Shown: positions 1-7,193, counted from the stretch's first letter. The stretch: DNA of 15,615 nucleotides from JBGTBQ01 sp041749275 (GCA_041749275.1 JBGTBQ010000076.1:1-15615); one strand, 5' to 3'. The notes: generated by a model from the letters alone, not told the origin. Numbers and translations: made by a program.

Positions 1-119
1 GCGCCGCCCGCCTCCGCCCGCCGGCTGGCTCCCCCCGCCACCCGACGGGCGCCGCCCACCTCCACGCCGCCCGTAGCCTTTTCGATAAAACCGACGCTCG
101 GACAATCAGACAATCACAA
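1..119. other. Low-complexity GC-rich edge, possible gene tail
   Basis: The first 75 bases are C-rich on the plus strand. One plus frame reads as a proline/arginine-rich tail ending at TAG 74-76. The complementary strand reads as a glycine/arginine-rich stretch behind a possible TTG start. Both readings are low complexity, so the coding strand cannot be decided from this fragment. The hairpin at 120-150 would fit as a terminator for a plus-strand gene ending here. The sequence from 76 to 119 shows nothing recognisable. Confidence 0.25.
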
Positions 120-150
120 GACGCGCCGTCACAGGCAGTGACGGCGCGTC
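120..150. terminator. Perfect 13-bp stem-loop
   Basis: The arm at 120-132 (GACGCGCCGTCAC) is the exact reverse complement of 138-150, with a 5-nt loop AGGCA. The stem is very GC-rich. No clean T-run follows on the plus strand, so it may be a terminator with a weak U-tract or a structural repeat. It sits 44 bp after a possible stop codon at 74-76. Confidence 0.45.
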
Positions 151-264
151 GCTTCGCGTTTAGATTTGCTGCGGTATAATTCCGCCGTGCTTGGAAGTCA
201 AACTTCGAAGATTAGTCTAATGCAGAGTTATGCCTTTGAGTTGAAATAGCTGTATAAAGAGTAA
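151..264 (+). other. Gap with consensus -10 hexamer
   Basis: An exact TATAAT lies at 175-180, but no convincing -35 hexamer stands 16-18 bp upstream (152-157 reads CTTCGC). No open frame of note follows. A plus transcript starting near 187 would run into the palindrome at 265-294 and give an RNA of roughly 110 nt. This is weak: an isolated TATAAT is expected by chance in AT-rich DNA. Confidence 0.2.
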
Positions 265-294
265 GAGCCTGCATGTAAATTTACATGCAGGCTC
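265..294 (-). terminator. 30-bp palindrome, terminator of zinc-ribbon gene
   Basis: Bases 265-279 and 280-294 are exact reverse complements (arm GAGCCTGCATGTAAA). The palindrome begins 11 nt past the stop codon of the minus-strand small gene that ends at 306. On the minus strand it is followed by a T-rich stretch (CTTACTCTTTA), so termination of that gene is the simplest reading. A perfect palindrome could also be a dimeric protein-binding site. Confidence 0.5.
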
Positions 295-305
295 CCTTGT
301 AAGTT

Positions 306-473
306 TTAGATTATATTTTGAAATAACACTCGCATTCGATTACGGAGATTTCGATGACACGCAAAGCAAAGGTTGTGGTCATCATCGCGTTTTACGCGAC
401 CCCTGATACGAAAAAGCGAACGATATTTGCGACACGTTATGCAAATTTTATTGGACCGAATAGGATTTTTCAT
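306..473 (-). CDS. Small four-cysteine zinc-ribbon-like protein
   Basis: A 55-residue basic protein with two knuckles, C11-x2-C14 and C36-x2-C39, spaced like a treble-clef or zinc-ribbon fold. Between and after them lie many Arg/Lys residues (RIRGRVKR; HRNLRNRMR), so binding to nucleic acid or ribosome is plausible but inferred. I do not recognise a named family. The ATG at 473 is chosen because the upstream extension to TTG 557 would read through a terminator hairpin (532-554). No Shine-Dalgarno sequence is visible. The gene sits in an AT-rich island unlike its GC-rich neighbours, with its own terminator (265-294) and a possible promoter (665-693), which supports it being real despite its size. 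The AT-rich composition may signal transfer. Confidence 0.6.
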   Translation of the reverse strand: MKNPIRSNKICITCRKYRSLFRIRGRVKRDDDHNLCFACHRNLRNRMRVLFQNII

Positions 474-526
474 AAAATTTAAATTCAATCTGTTAAAGGG
501 TTGATAGTTGAAAATTAGCCCTAAAC

Positions 527-554
527 GCAAAAAACTCCCATAAGCAAGGAGTTT
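527..554 (-). terminator. Intrinsic terminator or attenuator, minus strand
   Basis: On the minus strand the arms AAACTCC (554-548) and GGAGTTT (538-532) form a 7-bp stem with a 9-nt loop, and the downstream arm runs into six consecutive T's (plus-strand A529-A534). It lies between a candidate promoter (665-693) and the zinc-ribbon gene (starts 473). It would therefore end a leader RNA of about 130 nt or attenuate transcription into the gene. Confidence 0.5.
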
Positions 555-658
555 CAACCAATAATTCTTAATTCTCGGAAAAGAAAAATCAATCTTCTCT
601 GAAGTTATTTAATTGTCAATACACCCCATTCACTTACACACATGGGATGGCTCTAGAG
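555..658 (-). ncRNA. Candidate small RNA or attenuated leader
   Basis: This is the stretch a transcript from the promoter at 665-693 would cover before the terminator at 527-554. A 12-codon frame (ATG at 643, stop TAA at 605-607, peptide MCVSEWGVLTIK) lies just after the predicted start site but has no ribosome binding site, so a leader peptide is only a possibility. No known RNA family was recognised. Confidence 0.25.
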
Positions 659-664
659 GCCGAG

Positions 665-693
665 ATAGTACTGCTATGAAACTATCTTGTCAA
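665..693 (-). promoter_or_regulatory. Sigma-70-type promoter, minus strand
   Basis: Read on the minus strand, TTGACA (693-688) is separated by exactly 17 bp from TACTAT (670-665). The -35 is perfect and the -10 matches TATAAT at four of six positions. It points toward the attenuator-like hairpin and the zinc-ribbon gene. A second TTGACA on the same strand near 615 has no good -10. Confidence 0.5.
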
Positions 694-818
694 ATACTTT
701 TTTGCGAGGCGAAAGAACAGGGTGCAATTAAAAGTGGGACTCGGTCAACGCTGTCCTTGACAGCCTGAACTGCGGTGTGGCAGGTCAAGGTCTCGTCAAA
801 GTATTTGGTGCCGACATC

Positions 819-1364
819 ATGAAAATTCTCGACATCGGTTGTGGCAAGCACAAGACGCCGGGCGCGGTTGGCCTCGACAGTAACCCGCGCACGGGGGCCG
901 ACGTGATTCACGACCTCGATACGGTGCCGTATCCTTTCGCCGACGACGAGTTCGACGTGGTCATCGGCAATCAGGTGATCGAGCATGTCGAGGACGTGCT
1001 GGCCGTGGTCGCCGAACTCCACCGCATCACGAAACCGGGCGGCCTGATTCGTCTCGACACGCCGCACTTTTCGGACATCGCCTCGTACACCGACCCGACG
1101 CACAAGCATCACCTGACGACCGAGAGCTTCGCCTACTTCACGGGCGACCGCCCCGACTTCGACTTCTACAGCCACGTGCGCCTGCGCCCCCGCATGGTGC
1201 GCGTGACGATGCTCAAGCTGTGGCGCGCGCTCGGCTTCGAGCTTTTAGTCAACAGTTCCAACCGCTACCCCGCGCTGCGCTTTCTGCGTCGCTTCTGGGA
1301 GCAGTATCTCTGCTTCGTCGTCCGTGGGAAGACAATCTATTTTGAGTTTGAAGTGATAAAGTAA
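819..1364 (+). CDS. SAM-dependent class I methyltransferase
   Basis: A 181-residue Methyltransf_11-type enzyme. Motif I is at the very N-terminus (ILDIGCGKHK, residues 3-12), followed by the acidic end of beta 2 (GLDSNP), motif IV (FDVVIGNQVIEHV) and the post-motif region RITKPGGLIRLDTPH. The His-rich segment DPTHKHHLT after it resembles small methyltransferases found in polysaccharide or cell-surface gene sets, but the methyl acceptor cannot be told. The ATG at 819 is preferred over GTG 777 because the Rossmann strand begins directly after it; neither start has a Shine-Dalgarno sequence. The gene is followed after 46 bp by the HTH-containing gene and could share a transcript with it. It sits at the point where composition changes from AT-rich to GC-rich. 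Confidence 0.85.
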   Translation: MKILDIGCGKHKTPGAVGLDSNPRTGADVIHDLDTVPYPFADDEFDVVIGNQVIEHVEDVLAVVAELHRITKPGGLIRLDTPHFSDIASYTDPTHKHHLTTESFAYFTGDRPDFDFYSHVRLRPRMVRVTMLKLWRALGFELLVNSSNRYPALRFLRRFWEQYLCFVVRGKTIYFEFEVIK

Positions 1365-1410
1365 CGACAAACGGTTGGGACAAGGTAAAGGAAAAAGGGA
1401 GGATCAGGGC

Positions 1411-1938
1411 ATGAGCAGCAAGGCAAAGAAAGCGAAGCCCGCGGACGACTCACCGCCGAAACGCTCGGCGAGTCGTCCGAGCAAGAAAGATCAGATCATC
1501 TCGCTGTTTCTTTCCGGCATGGGCGAGGTTCAGGACATCGCGATCATCATGGGGTCGCGCCCCTCTTACGTCGGGTCGGTGTTGCAGGAGGCGGGCCTCG
1601 TCAGCGGCTACTTCGACCTCTACACCTCGACGGCGCACCCGCAGAACGTCTACTCGAAGTTTTTCGCCAGCAAGCTCGGATTCAAGGATGAGGCCACCGC
1701 GCGCCAGAGCGTCGAGTTGATTGATCGGCTCTACCGCCAGTTCGAGTTCGCGGGCGACCGCGCCGGCCAGCACCACGCGCTGACGATGGCGCTCACCATG
1801 TTCGACCGCGCGCGCTGGACGAACAAAGGGCGCGAGGCCGAAATTTTTCAGCACTGGCTGACGGCGCGCATCGGCGAGGCCATTCTCACCACCGACGAAG
1901 GCGAAGAGATTGAAGAGTCGCCGGACGAGCTTTCTTGA
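1411..1938 (+). CDS. HTH-containing conserved hypothetical protein
   Basis: A 175-residue soluble protein in three parts. A Lys/Ser/Pro-rich N-terminus (1-25) comes first. A helix-turn-helix-like segment at about 26-61 follows (KDQIISLFLSGMGEVQDIAIIMG, then SYVGSVLQEAGL), looking like the sigma-70 region 4 or MarR/Trp-repressor kind of HTH. A helical region (about 76-155) then ends in an acidic tail (EGEEIEESPDE). GGAGG lies 8 nt before the ATG at 1411, a strong ribosome binding site that decides the start over TTG 1375. It ends 28 bp before the serine hydrolase gene, so co-transcription is likely. I do not recognise a named family. DNA binding is inferred only from the HTH pattern. Confidence 0.75.
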   Translation: MSSKAKKAKPADDSPPKRSASRPSKKDQIISLFLSGMGEVQDIAIIMGSRPSYVGSVLQEAGLVSGYFDLYTSTAHPQNVYSKFFASKLGFKDEATARQSVELIDRLYRQFEFAGDRAGQHHALTMALTMFDRARWTNKGREAEIFQHWLTARIGEAILTTDEGEEIEESPDELS

Positions 1939-1966
1939 AAACTCGTGTTGAATCGCAAACGACGAC

Positions 1967-3361
1967 ATGTTCCCTCGACATAAAATCTTCTCCGCCCTCC
2001 TGCTCGTCATCTGTCTCTTTCCGGCGGCGACGCGCGCCGACAAGGTTGACGACTACATCCGCGAACAGATGCGACGCCGACACGTGCCGGGCCTCGCGCT
2101 CGCCGTCGTGCGCGACGGCAAGGTAGTCAAGGCGCAAGGCTACGGGCTGGCGAGCGTCGAGCTGAACGTGCCGGCGACGCCCGAAACCGTTTTCGAGATC
2201 GGCTCGGTCTCGAAGCAGATCACCGCCGCCGCCGTCATGCTGCTCGTCGAAGAGGGCAAGCTCACACTCGACGCCCCCATCAGCAAACATCTGCCGAACA
2301 CGCCGCCCGCGTGGGCATCCGTCACCGTGCGGAACCTTTTGACGCACACCTCCGGCATCAAAAACTACACCGGCCTGCATGGCTTTGAACTGACCGAGCG
2401 TCTGAAGCGCGACGACTTCATCAAGCTCATCGGCGCGCACCCGCTCGCCTTCGCCCCCGGCGACGCGCACAGTTACGGCAACACCAACTACAACCTGCTC
2501 GGTTTCATCGTCGAGGCCGTGTCGGGCCAAACCTACTGGCAATTCGTCACTACGCGCATCTTTAAGCCGCTCGGCATGAACGCGACGCGCGACCGCGACC
2601 CGCGCTACGTTATCCCGCACCGCGCCGAGGGCTACGAGTGGGAGGATGGACAACTCGTCGGGCGCGACTACGACTTGACGGACGTGTTCTCGGCGGGCGC
2701 GATTGTCTCGACCGTGCTCGATCTGGTGAAGTGGGACGCGGCGCTCGCGGGCGAAAAGTTTTTGCGGCGGTCGAGTCTCGAACAGGTCTGGACTCCGACG
2801 CGCCTGAATGGAGGACGGACGCACCCCTACGCCCTCGGCTGGTACATCGAGGAGTTGCGCGGCCACGGTCGCGTCCGGCACAACGGCCAGACCGCCGGCT
2901 TTGCCGCTTCCATCGCGCGCTATCGCGGCGACCGCGTGACCGTCATCGTGCTCACGAACCTCGGCACGCTCGGTCTCGCCGGACGCATCAATCAGGGCGT
3001 CGCCAAGCTCTACATCCCCGCCATGTCGCTCAAGCACGTGCGCGAGCAGGCCGACCCCGACCCGCGGATGACCGTAGTGCTGCGCGCCGCCCTCGACGAG
3101 CTGTTGGCCGGCAAGGTCAACGCGGGCGCGTTCACGCAGGAGCGCGGCGCGGCCCTCTCCTCCGACGGCTCGAAAGAGTTCTGGCGTCAGGTCGCGTCTT
3201 ACGGCCCGCTCAAAAGCCTCGCCTTCGTCGAACGCGAGCCTGCCGAGAAGAACCGCGCCCTGCGCTACAAAGCCGCGCTCGGCGAACACCTCCTGCTCCT
3301 GCGGTTCGTCGTGGATGATGACGGCAAGGTCGCGGACGTGAGCGTTGAAGAAGAAGAGTGA
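1967..3361 (+). CDS. Exported serine hydrolase, class C beta-lactamase fold
   Basis: A 464-residue member of the Beta-lactamase (PF00144) family of penicillin-binding-protein-like hydrolases: esterases, D-aminopeptidases and class C beta-lactamases. Residues 1-24 form a signal peptide (hydrophobic core SALLLVICLF, cut site ATRA-D). Catalytic motifs are complete: S80-V-S-K83 (nucleophile and base), Y170-G-N172 and H305-N-G307. The usual LLTHTSGI segment is at 124-131. The HxG form of the third motif, rather than KTG, favours an esterase or peptidase over a true beta-lactamase. About 100 C-terminal residues (360-464) extend beyond the catalytic domain and end in an acidic tail; such extensions are common here but vary in role. 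The substrate is unknown. It probably acts in the periplasm. It lies 28 bp after the HTH gene. Confidence 0.9.
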   Translation: MFPRHKIFSALLLVICLFPAATRADKVDDYIREQMRRRHVPGLALAVVRDGKVVKAQGYGLASVELNVPATPETVFEIGSVSKQITAAAVMLLVEEGKLTLDAPISKHLPNTPPAWASVTVRNLLTHTSGIKNYTGLHGFELTERLKRDDFIKLIGAHPLAFAPGDAHSYGNTNYNLLGFIVEAVSGQTYWQFVTTRIFKPLGMNATRDRDPRYVIPHRAEGYEWEDGQLVGRDYDLTDVFSAGAIVSTVLDLVKWDAALAGEKFLRRSSLEQVWTPTRLNGGRTHPYALGWYIEELRGHGRVRHNGQTAGFAASIARYRGDRVTVIVLTNLGTLGLAGRINQGVAKLYIPAMSLKHVREQADPDPRMTVVLRAALDELLAGKVNAGAFTQERGAALSSDGSKEFWRQVASYGPLKSLAFVEREPAEKNRALRYKAALGEHLLLLRFVVDDDGKVADVSVEEEE

Positions 3362-3448
3362 GAAGGAGAGCTTTTTTCTTCACTGACGGAATTTTTTCCG
3401 CCGCGCCTCCGGCGTAAGCGTTGAATCTCCAAACACGCTCTGAGTCGA

Positions 3449-5044
3449 ATGAACCTCTGGCAGGGCAACACGGACGGCGAGCGCGGGTTGGAATCATTCA
3501 GTCGTCCCGCGCTCGTCGCGCTCATGCTCAACGTCGCGCTGTACGCGGCGGCGCGGCTGTGGCGGCTCGACGCGGCGTGTCTCTGGTTCGACGAAATCTT
3601 CAGCGTCCACGCCGCGCGCCATGCATGGGGCGAGATGTTTCGGTTCGTCGCCGCCGACCTCATCCATCCGCCGCTCTTCTACGCGCTCTTGAAAATATGG
3701 ACGGCGGCGGGCGGCGAGTCGCTCCTCTGGCTGCGGCTCTTCCCGGCGCTCACGTCAATCGCCGCGATTGTTCCTTTCCTGCTCCTCGCGCGCGAGTTGC
3801 GCGTGCGCGCGGCGGAAGTGAATCTCGCGCTGCTCGTCGTGGCCGCGAACGGCTATCTCATCAAGTACGCGCAGGAAGCGCGGATGTACAGCCTGCTCCT
3901 CTTTCTCACGCTCACGTCGCTCTGGCTGTTCATCAGATTTCTCCACGCGGGACGGAAGACGAAAGGCGTGCTTCTCGCGCTCACGGTCTTCAACCTGCTC
4001 CTCATCTACACGCACTACTACGGCTGGCTCGTCGTCGTCGCCGAAGCGCTCTATCTTCTCTGTAGAGCGCGTGACAGACTCGCTTCATTTTTAATCAGCG
4101 TCGCCGCGCTCGGCGTCTGCTTCGCGCCGTGGGCTTACGCCTGTTTCGCGGCGGCGGGCGAGGGCGGCGGCCTCGCGCAGAACATCGGCTGGCAGACGCG
4201 CCCCGGAGCGGACGAGGTGTGGCAACTCTTTGCGCTCTTTCACCAGCCTTTTTATTTTCGCCAGAGTTCCGCCGCGCCGCTATATGTCCGCTGGGGCGCG
4301 CTGCTCGGATTTTTACTTATCTCCGCGCCGGTGATTTTTCTACTACTGCGCGAGTGGAAAAGAAGCGGCGCGGTTGATGAGCGACGACCCGACGCGGCGG
4401 CGCTCCTTCTCGTCTGCGTGCTGGCGCCTGTCTCCCTCGCCTTCGCGCTCAGTCACGCGCTGCCCGTCTCGGTTTGGGGCACGCGCCATCTGATCGTCGC
4501 CGCCGTCCCCTACCTGCTGCTCGGCGCAATCGCGCTTGCCCGCCTGCGCCCGTTCTGGCTGAGGGGCGCGCTGTCCGTCGTTCTGGGCTGCTGGCTTTTC
4601 GTGGCTGCTCTGGCGACCGCCTTAAGACGCGAGGGCGGATTCATCTGGTGCGCGTGGGGAGACCTCGGCGCGCAGGCGTTGACAACCGAGCCGGCGGACG
4701 GTCGCGTCAACCTCTATGCCTTTGAAGACCTCGTGGCATATCACCTCTGGTTCGCATTCTCGACGGCGAAAGACGAGCGCTTCAAAGTATCGGTCGTCAA
4801 AGGCGTCCCCGGTCTCGCCGAAGACCCGGCCTACTTCCTGCCGCGACGCTTCGACGGCGTGGCCGTCGTCCGCGACCTCTCCGTCCTCACGGGCGAGCGG
4901 CTGTGGCTTGCCTTCCGCGACACTTCCTTGAGCGAGGAGCGCCCACCCTTGAAACAGATGAAGGAGCGCGGCTATCACGTGGAACGGGTTTTCGAGACGA
5001 GCGCGCAAGGGCAGCGCGCGTTCCTCGTCCTCGTCGCGCGTTGA
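3449..5044 (+). CDS. ArnT/PMT-like membrane glycosyltransferase (GT39/GT83 type)
   Basis: A 531-residue polytopic protein of the PMT_2 superfamily, which uses lipid-linked (polyprenyl-phosphate) sugars at the outer face of the inner membrane. After the first membrane helix (about 21-38) comes the acidic catalytic motif W46-F-D48-E49 in the first periplasmic loop, then HPPLFY and the QEARMYS segment typical of the family. Roughly ten further hydrophobic helices follow to about residue 390. A soluble C-terminal domain (about 400-531) with no recognised fold completes the protein. The acceptor (lipid A, protein or surface glycan) cannot be told. The ATG at 3449 lacks a clear Shine-Dalgarno sequence. 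It follows the serine hydrolase by 87 bp. The next plus-strand gene is a surface-sorted protein, so a role in cell-envelope glycans is plausible but inferred. Confidence 0.85.
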   Translation: MNLWQGNTDGERGLESFSRPALVALMLNVALYAAARLWRLDAACLWFDEIFSVHAARHAWGEMFRFVAADLIHPPLFYALLKIWTAAGGESLLWLRLFPALTSIAAIVPFLLLARELRVRAAEVNLALLVVAANGYLIKYAQEARMYSLLLFLTLTSLWLFIRFLHAGRKTKGVLLALTVFNLLLIYTHYYGWLVVVAEALYLLCRARDRLASFLISVAALGVCFAPWAYACFAAAGEGGGLAQNIGWQTRPGADEVWQLFALFHQPFYFRQSSAAPLYVRWGALLGFLLISAPVIFLLLREWKRSGAVDERRPDAAALLLVCVLAPVSLAFALSHALPVSVWGTRHLIVAAVPYLLLGAIALARLRPFWLRGALSVVLGCWLFVAALATALRREGGFIWCAWGDLGAQALTTEPADGRVNLYAFEDLVAYHLWFAFSTAKDERFKVSVVKGVPGLAEDPAYFLPRRFDGVAVVRDLSVLTGERLWLAFRDTSLSEERPPLKQMKERGYHVERVFETSAQGQRAFLVLVAR

Positions 5045-5143
5045 CAGACAAGCTCAACTCTCCGTCCGCGCTGCGCGACCACGCATCCCGCTGCTCGATC
5101 AGTGCCACATCGCGGTAGCTCCGCGCGTCGTCAATAAAGTCTC

Positions 5144-5173
5144 TTGACAGCGCGCGCACGCGCTCTCTATATT
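5144..5173 (+). promoter_or_regulatory. Distal sigma-70-type promoter for PEP-CTERM gene
   Basis: TTGACA at 5144-5149, an 18-bp GC-rich alternating spacer, then TATATT at 5168-5173 followed by a T-rich stretch. Both hexamers are close to consensus. Transcription from here would give a 5' leader of about 190 nt. Confidence 0.5.
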
Positions 5174-5277
5174 TTTTAAGTGATTGGGAACGCAGGCCGC
5201 GCGCGTGCGCTCCCAGCCTCCCGCCCTTTGTTCCACGTCGCCACACTTCGGTTGACGCACTCGCGCGCGGCTCGTCG

Positions 5278-5306
5278 TTGACATTCCGCCGACGCCACAT
5301 TATCTT
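5278..5306 (+). promoter_or_regulatory. Proximal sigma-70-type promoter for PEP-CTERM gene
   Basis: TTGACA at 5278-5283, 17-bp spacer, TATCTT at 5301-5306 (four of six matches). The start site would be near 5313, leaving a leader of about 58 nt before the ATG at 5371. Confidence 0.4.
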
Positions 5307-5370
5307 TCAACTTCCTGAGCGCCCCCCTTGGGCGAATTTCGGCGCCCTTCCGTCTGTTCAAGGAGTCCAT

Positions 5371-6030
5371 ATGCGAGTTCTCACTAAACTGTCTTCGGCC
5401 CTGCTGCTTTTTGCCGTGCTGCTCGTCTTCGCGCCCGACGCGCGGGCCGACGAAGCGGTCATCGTCACCGGCGGCGGGTCTTCGACTAACGGCTTTGTTT
5501 TGATGGGCCAGAACTTCACGCTGCGCCTCACGCTCAATAACGGGCCGCTCACAGGCCCGTATCGCCCCGGCGACGCCGTCAATGTCGGGCATTACAATCT
5601 CGGCCTCGACATACGCAATGCGGGGCCGGGCGTGATAAACGGGGTTACCTACAGCCCGCTCTCCTACCTCGGCGACATCAGACTCAGCGCCCCCGTGATC
5701 CTCCCCTTGGGCGAGACGCCGGTGACGACGCTGGTCGTGCCGTTCAGGTTGAGCGGGCACCTGATGGTCTGCCCGTCCGAGGGTGCTGCGATTTCAGGCT
5801 GTGCGCCCGGCTTCGTCTTCGACGCGCAGTTGCTCGGTGAGGGCATTGCCACCGTCACCCTGCACAGCTTCATCCACACAGACGGCACTCTCCGTTACCA
5901 ACTGGGGCGTGTCAGCTACGAAATCCGCACGCCCACGCCGGAGCCGGCGACGCTGCTGCTGCTCGGCACGGCTCTGACGGCGCTCGCCGCCGGTGCACGC
6001 CGACGGCGCAAGGCCCGCCGCGAAGAATGA
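5371..6030 (+). CDS. PEP-CTERM sorting domain protein
   Basis: A 219-residue secreted protein. Residues 1-27 are a signal peptide (MRVLTK, hydrophobic core, APDARA-DE cut site). The middle (30-185) is Gly/Thr/Leu-rich and probably a beta-sandwich with no recognised enzymatic motif; two cysteines near residues 134-147 could pair. The C-terminus has the tripartite PEP-CTERM signal: P190-E-P, a hydrophobic helix (ATLLLLGTALTALAAGA) and a basic cluster RRRRKARR. By family knowledge this tail is recognised by an exosortase, with surface delivery usually linked to exopolysaccharide. No exosortase gene is in this window. AAGGAGT lies 4 nt before the ATG at 5371, which rules out the upstream start at 5278. 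The gene is monocistronic: leader promoters before it and a strong terminator 40 bp after it. Confidence 0.9.
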   Translation: MRVLTKLSSALLLFAVLLVFAPDARADEAVIVTGGGSSTNGFVLMGQNFTLRLTLNNGPLTGPYRPGDAVNVGHYNLGLDIRNAGPGVINGVTYSPLSYLGDIRLSAPVILPLGETPVTTLVVPFRLSGHLMVCPSEGAAISGCAPGFVFDAQLLGEGIATVTLHSFIHTDGTLRYQLGRVSYEIRTPTPEPATLLLLGTALTALAAGARRRRKARREE

Positions 6031-6070
6031 AAAACGGCGACAGAGATACCCGCCGCGAGAAGCAAAATGA

Positions 6071-6109
6071 AAAGGCGGGCGAGACTCTTTCTGAGTCTCG
6101 CCCGCCTTT
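6071..6109. terminator. Bidirectional terminator between convergent genes
   Basis: A perfect 17-bp stem (6071-6087 with 6093-6109) with the loop TTTCT. The arm begins with AAA and ends with TTT, so each strand has a short T-run at the 3' end. It lies between the PEP-CTERM gene (+, ends 6030) and the MBL hydrolase (-, ends 6157), and can serve both. Confidence 0.85.
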
Positions 6110-6156
6110 GCGTTTCTCAACACGCGCGACAGACCTTCGTCATGTGGCCTGCGACA

Positions 6157-7113
6157 TCAGACCCGGCGATACACCTCGCGCCCGTCCGCGCTGAGTTCGA
6201 CGGCGAGCATGTTTTCCGTGTGCGCGAGATCGAGGTGGGCGACCGACTCCGAGACGGCGAGGAAGCGATGCACATCGTCCGCGCCGGGGAACATCTCGCG
6301 CGAGATGTCCCACGCGGTCGCGCCCGTCTTCGGGATGAGACGAATGACCTCCGCCTGCCGCTCGTTGATGGCGCGCAGGTAACGGTTGAAGAGTTCTTCG
6401 TAGTCTTCGACGGGTTCGCCGTGTCCGCCGTGAACCAGCGTCGGCGAGAGCGAGCGCAGACGCGCGAGGCTGACCATGTACTCCGAGAGCGAAGGGAAGC
6501 GGCGCGCTGGGTCAACCGGGTCGGGCGAGAGCACGGGGTTCGGCGTGATGCGCTTCAGAACGCAGTCGCCCGCGATGATGGTGCGGTCGGCCTCACGCAA
6601 AAACGAACACGAGCCGGGCGTGTGCCCCGGCGTGTGGACGACGCGCAGAGCGCCCTTCTCAAATTTAATCTCTTCCTCGTCCACCAGTTCCGCGTGCTCG
6701 TGCTCTTCGAGCGCATCCGCATACTGGCGCACGCCCTCGTACACGCGCCGCATCCCTTCAATCCCTTCTTTGGGTACGCCCGCGCGCACAAGCAGCGCAT
6801 GATGCTCCTCGTATTCGAGTCGCCCTTTGCGATGGCCCGTCTCCCACCCATGCACAAAAACCTGCGCGTCCTTCGCCTCGTCGCGTAACTGCTTCGCCAG
6901 CCCGCAGTGATCCTCGTGCGCGTGCGTCAGCACGATGCGCCGGATGTCCCCCACGCGCACCCGCGCCCGCCGCAAGCCCTCCTTCAGCGCCTCTATTGCT
7001 TCCTTTGTCTTCGGCCCCGTGTCAATCAGCGTCAACGGCTCTTCGGCGATCAGATAGACGTTCACCGGCCCGACATAGAACGGCGTTGGCACTGAAATAG
7101 GAATGATATGCAT
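6157..7113 (-). CDS. MBL-fold metallo-hydrolase, LACTB2-like
   Basis: A 318-residue cytosolic metallo-beta-lactamase-fold hydrolase. The zinc-binding motif T63-H64-A-H66-E-D68-H69 is intact, with H164 (PGHTPGS), D183 (AGDCVL) and H228/H231 (HGGHGEP) completing a two-metal site. The C-terminal 70 residues look like the winged-helix domain of the LACTB2 type (RQAEVIRLIPKTGATAWDIS). Family members include endoribonucleases, thioesterase-like enzymes and glyoxalase II relatives, so the substrate stays open. The position downstream of FadE would fit an acyl-CoA or thioester hydrolase, but this is inference. The ATG at 7113 has no Shine-Dalgarno sequence; instead heptamer repeats (7120-7154) lie just upstream. 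It is 143 bp from fadE with a large hairpin between, so it may or may not share that transcript. Confidence 0.88.
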   Translation of the reverse strand: MHIIPISVPTPFYVGPVNVYLIAEEPLTLIDTGPKTKEAIEALKEGLRRARVRVGDIRRIVLTHAHEDHCGLAKQLRDEAKDAQVFVHGWETGHRKGRLEYEEHHALLVRAGVPKEGIEGMRRVYEGVRQYADALEEHEHAELVDEEEIKFEKGALRVVHTPGHTPGSCSFLREADRTIIAGDCVLKRITPNPVLSPDPVDPARRFPSLSEYMVSLARLRSLSPTLVHGGHGEPVEDYEELFNRYLRAINERQAEVIRLIPKTGATAWDISREMFPGADDVHRFLAVSESVAHLDLAHTENMLAVELSADGREVYRRV

Positions 7114-7119
7114 GACGAC

Positions 7120-7154
7120 AAGTCGGAAGTCGGAAGTCGGAAATCAGAAGCCAG
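7120..7154 (-). repeat. Heptamer tandem repeat upstream of MBL start
   Basis: Five 7-bp units on the plus strand: three exact AAGTCGG copies, then AAATCAG and AAGCCAG. On the coding (minus) strand they read CTGGCTT, CTGATTT and three CCGACTT, ending 6 nt before the ATG at 7113, where a ribosome binding site would normally be. They resemble the short tandem heptamer repeats (STRR) known from cyanobacterial genomes. Confidence 0.85.
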
Positions 7155-7193
7155 AATGAAGAGGCGGCGACCTCTTTTTTTTGACTTCCGTTT

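Larger units (their letters stand above)
5045..5370 (+). other. 326-bp leader region of the PEP-CTERM gene
   Basis: Non-coding gap between the glycosyltransferase stop and the PEP-CTERM start. It holds two promoter-like hexamer pairs (5144-5173 and 5278-5306) and the ribosome binding site AAGGAGT just before the ATG. Open frames crossing it lack codon bias or family resemblance. No riboswitch was recognised. Confidence 0.5.

Noticed and set aside
474..557. Longer start (TTG 557) for the zinc-ribbon protein
   Set aside because: The extra 28 codons cross an intrinsic terminator hairpin and add a hydrophobic segment unrelated to the Cys4 core.
757..762. TTGACA as a -35 for the methyltransferase gene
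   Set aside because: No acceptable -10 hexamer lies 16-18 bp downstream.
691..806. 10-bp inverted pair CAAATACTTT (691-700) and AAAGTATTTG (798-807) upstream of the methyltransferase
   Set aside because: Short, about 100 bp apart and AT-rich; chance cannot be excluded and no function is suggested.
1886..3289. 467-codon open frame on the minus strand opposite the serine hydrolase
   Set aside because: The plus strand encodes a complete hydrolase with all catalytic motifs. The antisense product is Arg/Glu/Val-rich with no domain, as expected from GC-biased third codon positions.
1967..3361. Calling the serine hydrolase an AmpC antibiotic-resistance enzyme
   Set aside because: It has HNG rather than KTG as third motif and a long C-terminal extension, and such hydrolases are numerous in these genomes; resistance is not supported.
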